NCBI RefSeq assembly: GCF_001625215.2 | Contig: NC_030385.2 | Span: 31,025,598 to 31,089,597 of the forward strand | Reading direction: 5' to 3' | Length of the DNA stretch: 64,000 nt | DNA from: Daucus carota subsp. sativus | Lineage: Eukaryota > Streptophyta > Magnoliopsida > Apiales > Apiaceae | In this document: positions 56,597-64,000 of the stretch, in pieces | Position numbering within the stretch: the first letter of the stretch is position 1 | Layout of the letters: each line of letters begins with the position of its first letter | Made by a program: the position numbers and the translations under genes | Notes under the pieces: generated by a model | The model's input: only the letters and a program-made list of their open reading frames with translations | Databases searched by the model: none | Told to the model about the DNA's origin: nothing

Positions 56597-56896
56597 GGGT
56601 CATGTTCAAGAGAGAACCATAGAACCCTTACCTTATTTCTAGTATTAGGTAGGGTTCTGCACCAGAATTTAAGTATGAGTTGGGGTTCTGCAGCAGAACT
56701 TCACATATAAAAATGTCAATATATATGTATTATAATTTAAAATTATTTTTGAACACACACAACGATGAAAAAACATGGAAAAACCATGTTTTTAGATTTA
56801 GATCCTAAAAATCTATTTAAAATTTAGGGTTCTGCAGCAGAACCTTAGTGGTTCTATGGTTCTATTTTAAGGACTGGTTCTCTTTTGAGCGCGACC
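56597..56896. mobile_element. MULE-type MITE, same family as 28441-28639
   Basis: It starts GGGTCATGTTCAAGAGAGAA and ends with the inverse of GGTCGCGCTCAAAAGAGAAC. The 10-bp duplication ttaagagaga is perfect (56587-56596 and 56897-56906). Inside, the motif gggttctgcagcagaac is repeated. Confidence 0.85.
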
Positions 56897-56906
56897 TTAA
56901 GAGAGA

Positions 56907-57803
56907 AACACATTTAGGATTGCTAACTTTGTGTGCGACTGAGAAATACATAAATGTGTTATCTGAGCAGTAATCGTGTCAATGTTATCTTTGGTAAGCC
57001 TTGTTTTTAGCTTTTGTTATTGTATTCGAGCAATCCAGGCACAATCCACACTCACTATACAGTCATGCTAATTAAGCAATGTCCAATATATAGAACCAGG
57101 ACCTGTATTTTGCTTCATAATCCCCAAACATAATATAACAGTATATATCTTACAAATAATACTACACTTGTCTAATCAAAACATAACTGCCGTACTCAGA
57201 TTATGAAAATCACAGAGTCACTATGGAATATGATAATTGCAAGGCTGAAAAACTAATAAGACATAAGAATATCTTCTTTATCAGAGACTAGTGATCAGTA
57301 GACATCAGTAGCATACGAGTTTCAGTAAACGGAAAAAGTTAAAGATATATAGAAGCTCAATAGTTTTCATACATCATAGACATTCACAATGTAAAAAACA
57401 CAGTATAGGCAGACTGAAATCGCATATTAATTACGTTAACTTATGCTAAGAAACATTGGATTACCCCACATGGTTTATCTTAAGGTCTGATAAAATGAGG
57501 GAAATAACTGTTGGAGGAATACAACTATTGACAAAATCAGTTCCATAATTAACCACCAAAGTCAGCATTTATCCCAAGTAGACATGAGACAGCAATAAAT
57601 CATGGAATTTGATACAAAAACTCAATTCTAATAAAATTAATAGGAAACTAAGATTCATCAGTTATTACATCAAAAGAAATTCAAAAGTTTTAAAACATAA
57701 TAAAACTAAATGTCACAATTAACCAGAAATATATTAAGCAGCACATGTAACTTAATTAAACCACAAGGACCACATTATTTCCGACATCACTTCCCTCTTC
57801 TTG
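56907..57803. other. 3' flank of the F-box gene, partly duplicated at 63.6-64 kb
   Basis: No gene is visible. Positions 56926-57480 match 63620-64000 closely, with small deletions in the latter. Confidence 0.6.
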
Positions 57804-58937
57804 TCACGTGAGTTGGATGTTTTCCACATTGTAGTCCCACTCAAGTAGCTGCCTCCAAGGTGAAGCAGTCCACTTGACTGGTTTGGACCCTGCAATTGGA
57901 AAAAGACTCTTTGTATGGTTGAAAATCCCCCAGGAGGTAGTAGGGCGAAGATTTGTCGGCGCTTGCTTGTAGGGGTTATAAAGAAACCGGTTGTAGTTAT
58001 AATCAACCAGTAAGAACTCAACGCTGTTGAAAAGTCCCCGAGGACGATAAAAATGCTGATCACCTACATCAAAACTGAGCTTCATAGTCCACGATGCCTC
58101 TACTCCACCACCTCTAAGGCATGCTTCATCATCCAATGTCCACAATTTCACCTTATTTTCAGATCGTTCGCACATCATAACAGCAATCGAATCATAATAT
58201 TCAGCAATGCAAGTGTCTTCAGGATCTACAGGGAGCTTAATATTATAAATAAATACCTCCTTGTTCAGATCAAAAGCCATCATACCTTTATGTCCCGTTG
58301 TTAGCAAAAATCCGTGCAAGCATACTTCTAACGCTGCAAAGGGAACATCAATGGGCAGAATTTGCTTAATTGGAAACATCTTTCGCCAAGCATTCCTGTT
58401 TGAAGAATATACCGAAGTAGAGGAGGATACAATTTCAACAACTTTACAATCAAAATCTTTCTGATCAAAACCAAAGCCTATAATCTGCCCCTCAAAGAGG
58501 CTACCTTCGATTTGAGAGGGAACGAGTTTGGAGAGTTTTGTAGCCGGGTTCCAAAGGTAAATATCATATCTCCTTCCACGCTTAACAAGAGCACAAACAA
58601 TGCCACAATCAGAACCCAAAATTCTACATAATGTTGGTCCAGAAGAATAGTAACCTTCAGAGTAAGGACAGTCGAGTTGTTCTAAAACGTCGCCAGAAGT
58701 GAGGTGGGTGAGTGAAAAAGGGCCCCAGCCTTGTAGTTCTAGATTTACTGAATGATGAACGACGAGAGTTTCATCATCCTCCCCACTTGAGATTGAGCGA
58801 CGGAGATGATCTGTGACGAAACGACGGCTCGAAATGTTGGACCGCCAGGATTTGCAAACACACTTGGATGAAAGTAGATCCTTCACCGGAAGGCGGAGGA
58901 AAATCTCAAACCAGAGGTCATCTGTTAAATTGCTCAT
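57804..58937 (-). CDS. F-box protein with FBA-type (kelch-like) interaction domain, 377 aa
   Basis: This intronless frame begins MSNLTDDLWFEIFLRLPVKD, a clear F-box (residues 3-45, with the KSWRSNISSRRF end). It continues into an F-box-associated domain (about 90-340; blocks GSDCGIVCALVKRGRRYDIY and YLWNPATKLSKLVPS are typical of it). F-box proteins give substrate specificity to SCF ubiquitin ligases by binding SKP1 through the F-box and a target through the C-terminal domain. Length and domain order fit the large plant F-box/FBA family. No substrate can be named. Broken relatives lie at 50470-50725 and 53840-54100, so this is the surviving copy of a small local cluster. Confidence 0.88.
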   Translation of the reverse strand: MSNLTDDLWFEIFLRLPVKDLLSSKCVCKSWRSNISSRRFVTDHLRRSISSGEDDETLVVHHSVNLELQGWGPFSLTHLTSGDVLEQLDCPYSEGYYSSGPTLCRILGSDCGIVCALVKRGRRYDIYLWNPATKLSKLVPSQIEGSLFEGQIIGFGFDQKDFDCKVVEIVSSSTSVYSSNRNAWRKMFPIKQILPIDVPFAALEVCLHGFLLTTGHKGMMAFDLNKEVFIYNIKLPVDPEDTCIAEYYDSIAVMMCERSENKVKLWTLDDEACLRGGGVEASWTMKLSFDVGDQHFYRPRGLFNSVEFLLVDYNYNRFLYNPYKQAPTNLRPTTSWGIFNHTKSLFPIAGSKPVKWTASPWRQLLEWDYNVENIQLT

Positions 58938-59774
58938 CGCTATTTCTGGACTTCTTTTCCTCCTCTTATGATTTTTGTCCTGTGGGAATGACGGGAGAGT
59001 TGACGAAGATTTATCACTATTATTTTTTGTAAATACGCAAGTCTAAATGAATTTTTGTAAAAATACTGTCATTAACTAAAGCAAATTGTAAAAATACTAT
59101 CTTTCAAAAAATATTTGCAAAAATACGAAGATTGCATTTGCAACCATATCTGTAACTACTGACAACCATATAAGCAACCACAAATGTAACTTAAAAAATC
59201 TATTGAAAAGTATATTTATTTGAATAATAAGTTGCAACTGATGGCAAAGACAGAAAAATGAGTGCCCCTTTAAGGCCAATACTAATAACAACAAAAATAA
59301 TCAAAATCAACAAGCATTGCAACCAAAAATCAACTAAAACAACAAATTAGGAATCAACTCAAAAGCAACCAACTTAAAACAAACAAGAAAACAACTCAAA
59401 GCAACCAGCCAAGACTTACGGTCCATCTCTCTTTTTTGATTTTCGTTCTGCCTCCTCCACCTAAGCAACTACAAAATCAAAATCAACAATCAGTGCAACC
59501 AACAATCAATCTCATCAATTTTTTGATTTAATCTTTGATTTACCCAAAATCTGAAACCCTAATTAATCAAAAATTCATCTTATTAATTGAAAGTCCGAGA
59601 GAAAGGGGGAGAGGGCGTGAAGAGAGACAACAAGATATGGGGAGAAGGAGAAGAGAGCGAGGATAAAGAGAAAGAGAGAGATAAAGAAAGCACAGAGATA
59701 GAGGTAGATGAGGGAGAAATGAAGACAAAGAGACAAAGAGTTAGTGGGGCAAACATATAGTATAACTGCAATTA
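58938..59774. other. F-box promoter and spacer with purine/pyrimidine-rich stretch
   Basis: No gene is seen. Repeats of the type ttttgtaaaaatac occur near 59040-59120 and a GA-rich stretch at 59590-59730. The Ser/Leu open frames on the minus strand over that stretch are low-complexity. Confidence 0.45.
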
Positions 59775-60125
59775 GAGCATCTCCAATAGGCTCTTTACAT
59801 GAGCTCTTAACTTGAAATTTGAAGAGCAAGTGAGAAAATGTTGCTCCAAGAGACTCTTAGTGGCTCTTAAATCATTAAGAGTCTCTTCTCTCTCCTCTCT
59901 TATGAAGAGCTCTTAAAAATTCTTAACTAATATTATATGATATATTCTCTTTCTCTTACCATTTTATTCTTGTATTCTTATGATTGCATACTATGTTTAA
60001 TCATAGAAAAATGGTTAAGGAGTAAATATGAAGAGTATTGTTGGAGATGAACACACATTAATCTACTAAGAATCAATATTTTATAATATATTTAAGAGTG
60101 AACTAAGAGTTTATTGGAGATGCTC
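59775..60125. mobile_element. PIF/Harbinger (Tourist-like) MITE
   Basis: It begins GAGCATCTCCAATAGGCTCT and ends ttattggagatgctc, the inverse. The TTA duplication (59772-59774 and 60126-60128) is the Harbinger target. The interior has repeated agagctctta words. Confidence 0.88.
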
Positions 60126-60839
60126 TTAATATGTTAAAAGGGTGGTAGTTTTGTCAAATTCCCTTCTTTTTTTCTTCCAATTAATTGAGAAAATAATATT
60201 TGAAAGCAGTATTCTAAAATTGTTTTCAATTTATTAAAAAAATCTGATTAATTTTTATAAAAATTCACTAATTTATAGATTATAATTCACCGATTTGATG
60301 AAAACCCTCCAATTTATAAAAGAATCTCCGATAAATCTCCTATAAAATTTTGAATCAGTAGGTCGACTGATTTCCGATTCCCGATTTACACAACCATGTA
60401 TAAAGAGATATAAGCACGCATTTTGTCTTAAAAATCGATAATAAATAAATAGATTTGAAATATTTGCATATAAAGTAAATTCATATTAATCTCACGTTGA
60501 TACTGATCTATACTATATCATTAAAACCGAAACATTGAAAGTTTTGTCGGTCGGTACTTGGACCGAGTTATAAGTCTAACTATATAATCAATTATTCTCT
60601 TAGAAACTATCATTTTCTGCGACCAAAAGTCCAAAGCATTACAAAATTTATTATTTACAAAGCATGATATATGATTATTTTATTTCATTAAATCTTAAAA
60701 AAAACACGGGATGTTTTGCAAGCTGGACATATTTTGCAGAGTCCATGTTTTCAATGTCCTGCTTGCAAAACATATACGATTCTTCAAGATTTTTACCTGA
60801 ATAATGATTTTATGGAATATTATTATTAAAATTATAAGT

Positions 60840-61240
60840 TTTGTTTATAATTTGACAAAAAACGGTCGAATCAATACATTCGACCAAATATGGTCAAAAA
60901 TATAAATTCGACCAAAAACGGTCGACAAATACTGTAATCATTTTAAAGGTTTCAAATTCGAAAGTACTGCAAATTTCCGCTTTTTTTCAAGTGAACCGGT
61001 CGAATATAATCCTCCAGTTTTTTCCCGTCGAAAATATCCATGTGGCGGGAAATTTCCCGCACTTTGGATCATAGAATTTTTCACGATTTCTGGTCGAAAA
61101 TACAATTTCGACCGTTTCCAGTCGAATATATTGTTTCGACAGAGTCTAGTTGAAAATATATTTCGACCAAATCTAGTTGAAATCTGTTTTTGGCCGGAAA
61201 AATAGCTGCTAATTTTCCTCTGGTGACTATTCCCCTTTTC
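60840..61240. repeat. Region dense in ggtcgaa / ttcgacc words
   Basis: The six-base word tcgacc or its inverse occurs a dozen times in 400 bp (for example near 60864, 60880, 60900, 60912, 61008, 61093, 61110). This resembles the subterminal repeats of a CACTA-like element, but no terminal CACTA and no target duplication were found. Confidence 0.45.
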
Positions 61241-61633
61241 TCTGAATATGGTGCTTTGGAGGAGGTACTTAATTAGTTGATAATTCGGTCCTGTTACACA
61301 AAAATGGAACAAAAAAGTAATCATAAGCAACACCGATTTCTGATACCGGAAGATGGAAGTAAACTAGCGTCTGATGACTAGAAGCTGAAGATCAGTGTAG
61401 TATTATCAGGAAGCCAAGCTCCTGGAGGACATAATGTTATCTCTGGTATTTTTGGACAAGATGAAGAAAAGAACTGCAGGTAAGATTTCTTCCATTAAGA
61501 ATTAAATTTAGGAACAGAACAATAGTAATGCATTATCAAAGAATTCATCAGGAGTACATAAAATTAACAGCGCAGGTGTAATATCAGTTTTACGACCAGT
61601 CTCTTCAGTGCATGAAATAATAAATGAAATTCA

Positions 61634-62374
61634 TTAAAACATAGCCTGGGTCCTGGTGATGATGCTCTTGTCCACCTGCAAAGCCCTGACGAGTATATCT
61701 GTTGATATGTCCGGCTTAGAACCGAACACTGCATTTGCGATAGTAATCACTCCTGGATTTTGGCTGCTAAGTCCGGCAATAGCCATTGCTTTACCAATTC
61801 CTACATTTTTCTGGTAATGTACGAGACCGATGGGGAACACAAAAACGTCACCCTTGTTCAGAATCTTTGAGATCAAACGATTGTCGGGATTGGAGGTGAT
61901 GAATCCAACTTCAAGGCTGCCTTCCATGACGGTCAGGATTTCAGTGGCACGAGGATGGGCGTGAGGTGGGTTGATGCCCCATGGTGCATAGTCAATTCGG
62001 GCGAGAGAGATTCCAAGTGTGTTGAGTCCAGGAATTTGAGTAGCGGAAACCAGAGTGACCCTTGATCCAACTGCATTGCTTGTGTTGCCTGCTAAGTGAA
62101 GTCCACTGAAGGAGAAATCACTGGCTTCAACCGTGCTTGCTTTCTTACACGCCAGACCATTCAGAAGAACTACAGTTTCCAAATATAGTGTTAAAGTTAA
62201 GTCGACAGAAGTATATAATCGGAATAGTGGACATAAATATTAGTGATTTAGTATTGTGATACCTTGGCTATTGGATTCAGCAACGCAGAAATCTTGAAGA
62301 GGACTATGGTCAGCAGCCATGGCCAATGAGGAGGAAAGAGCTATAAGCCCTACAAAGATGAGTAAACTTGCCAT
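61634..62374 (-). CDS. Germin-like protein, 215 aa, two exons
   Basis: Exons 62374-62263 and 62169-61634 join in phase to 216 codons. Residues 1-20 ([20 protein letters not shown]) are a signal peptide, so the product enters the secretory pathway, probably to the apoplast. The Cys pair of germins is present (DFCVA at 30, GLACKK at 45). Cupin box 1 has His107, His109 and Glu114 ([13 protein letters not shown]), and box 2 has His155 ([16 protein letters not shown]), which completes the metal site. Length and exon number are normal for the family. Some germin-like proteins are oxalate oxidases or superoxide dismutases and many act in defence; the activity of this one cannot be told. A TATATATA word lies 120 bp upstream. 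Confidence 0.94.
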
Positions 62375-62493
62375 TAATTAATTATATATTTCCCTTCAAA
62401 TGAAATCCTGAGTAGTTTTTAAATGAGTATGAATGTTTAAGAAAATGAATGTGCAATGCTTGAAGCTATATCCAGTAATGAGTTGTGATGTAG

Positions 62494-62501
62494 TATATAT
62501 A
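62494..62501 (-). promoter_or_regulatory. Probable TATA box of the germin-like gene
   Basis: TATATATA, 120 bp before the ATG at 62374, in an otherwise mixed-composition stretch (gctgcgtgtatatatactac on the minus strand). Confidence 0.45.
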
Positions 62502-62805
62502 CACGCAGCTTTGCAGCCTGCAGTGCAGGGAGATTTCCTTCCAGCTAATGCTTGCATGGACGCCGACTGCCGTCCTTTGATTATGTCACGAAAGGGTCAT
62601 CCGGTTTTTTTACACATATATAGTATACTGCCGATCCAAATTAAATATTAGATAGCTTATTTCTGATCAAACTAATCTTCCCATTTGGTAATCATGCATG
62701 ATGGGAGGGCGGATGAACGCATATATTTAGTTTACTTTAATTTTAAGTTAATTTACTCGTTGAGTCTTTACATTATAAACTACCATAAATACTTGTGTTG
62801 GACAC

Positions 62806-64000
62806 AGGGCTATATGGATGGCGATGAGAAGCCAGCTAGCTACAGACATCGTTAATAAATGTGAGAAATATCAAAAAATTGAATCCAGGCTTTACAAGCA
62901 AGTGAAATATATTCTGAGAAGCAACGGAACCTGATAAAATTAGTAAGGGCAAAAAGTTAAAATGTAAAGAGAAACCGATCACAGTCAATTATACAGATCA
63001 ACCACAAAAATGTAAGAACAACAGCAGGTCCAACCAAAGAACTGCCGCTGACACGGTGATATATATGCTAAATAAAGCAGCTATTAACTCCTCCGATGCT
63101 CTGCCTGTAAGAAAAGAGGAGGATCATAGATTAATGGATATAAATTGGAATACAATGTCATTATCTACAGCTAACTGCGACGGTCTTCTTCCAAATTAAT
63201 TAATTTGGAATACATGTAAGGCTTAAAAACAAACAAGAAATAAGAATAGCTTCTTTATCAGATATTAATTAATTCAGTTGATTACATAGCCAATATTATT
63301 GACAGAAGTTAAATAGTAGCATACAAATATAAAAAAAAGTAAAAAAGTAATGATAGATGCTCAATAGTTGCAATACTGACACACACAATGTAAACATCAC
63401 AAATAAGATAGGGTTTATCTGAATCTAATTAAGAAGTACTAGATTACCCCATATGGTTTATCTTAAAGCGTGATAAAATGTGGGAAATAAAGGTTGTAGG
63501 AATATAATTATTGAGAAAAACAGTTCCATAATCAACCACCAAAATCAGCATTTATCCTAAGTAAATACTTTTCAATGGCGCTGGAGGGTCTTCACATAAA
63601 AATTATGATGCTTGTGTGCGACTGAGAAATACATAAATGTGTTATCCGAGCAGTAATCGTGTCAATGCTATCTTCGGTAAGCCTTGTTTTTAGCTTTTGT
63701 TATTGGATTCGAGCAATCCAGGCACAATCCACACTCACTATACAGTCATATTATCATAAATGCAAGGCTGAAAAACTAATAAGACGACATAAGAATATCT
63801 TCTTTATCAGAGACTAGGGATCAGGAGACATCAGTAGCACGAGTTTCAGTAAATGGAAAACGTTGAAGATAGAAGCTCAATAGTTGTCATACATCATAGA
63901 CATTCACAATGTAAAAAACACAGAATAGGCAGACTGAAATCGCATATTAATTACGTCAACTTATGCTAAGAAACATTGGATTACCCCACATGGTTTATCT
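62806..64000. repeat. Partial duplicate of 53028-57480 without its transposons
   Basis: Three collinear blocks match: 62806-63200 with 53028-53425, 63200-63620 with 54130-54570, and 63612-64000 with 56926-57480. The F-box relic at 53840-54100 and the whole 54575-56925 stretch, which holds four MITEs, are absent. The junction at 63612 lies at a short shared word (ttgtg). The copy runs off the right edge. No coding frame is intact. Confidence 0.88.

Noticed and set aside
59575..59829. Ser/Leu-rich frames on the minus strand
   Set aside because: They come from a GA-rich low-complexity stretch and run into a MITE.
62433..62651. 72-residue plus-strand frame upstream of the germin-like gene
   Set aside because: It lies in the germin-like promoter, has no recognised domain and no support from splice or promoter signals.

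Overview
The window is plant nuclear DNA. It is AT-rich, has spliced genes with GT-AG introns, TATA boxes and several kinds of plant transposon, and carries clear orthologues of plant genes: OSTC, PIRL6, KELP, a germin-like protein and an F-box/FBA protein. The gag-like and Ulp1-type transposon proteins look like those common in asterid genomes, so an asterid eudicot is the best guess, but the species cannot be fixed from the sequence alone. All spliced structures below were assembled by hand from splice signals and reading phase.

Layout. Positions 1 to about 20.1 kb are one large transposon-derived domain, mostly transcribed on the minus strand. Its best-preserved gene (19808 to 11783) can be read as 19 exons that stay in phase for 1,206 codons. 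It joins an N-terminal Ulp1-type (C48) cysteine protease, a plant-mobile-domain-like region and a second, C-terminal Ulp1-like domain. One in-frame TGA breaks it, and the catalytic Cys of the second domain is Ser. Part of the same gene is repeated at 1-2205. A heavily corrupted copy of its 3' half lies at about 2206-6715 and contains a 230-nt T tract. A gag-like gene (8511-7324), 3.3 copies of a 200-bp GC-rich repeat and two small convergent genes (9977-10291 plus, 10842-10570 minus) complete the block. Intron 1 of the main gene is filled with a 261-bp satellite-like array.

From 20.3 to 33.6 kb come nested MITEs, OSTC (plus strand), a three-exon PIRL6-like LRR gene (minus) and a 3.1-kb MULE. 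The MULE has about 100-bp inverted repeats and a perfect 9-bp target duplication. It holds the end of a MULE transposase and a captured F-box/LRR gene fragment.

From 33.6 to 42.6 kb lies the KELP transcription coactivator gene (minus, three exons). Its 7-kb first intron contains a complete, recent Ty1/copia retrotransposon in the same orientation, and that element's leader is itself interrupted by a non-autonomous hAT element.

From 43.3 to 49.4 kb there are two tRNA-derived SINEs with target duplications, a head-to-tail run of Helitron-like elements and a 0.63-kb tandem duplication. From 50 to 64 kb the main items are one intact F-box gene, decayed F-box fragments, a set of MITEs (hAT, CACTA, MULE, Harbinger), a complete germin-like protein gene, and a partial duplication of 53-57.5 kb at 62.8-64 kb that lacks the transposons. 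The five to six host genes appear to be independent single genes. The transposons are the dominant and most informative content.
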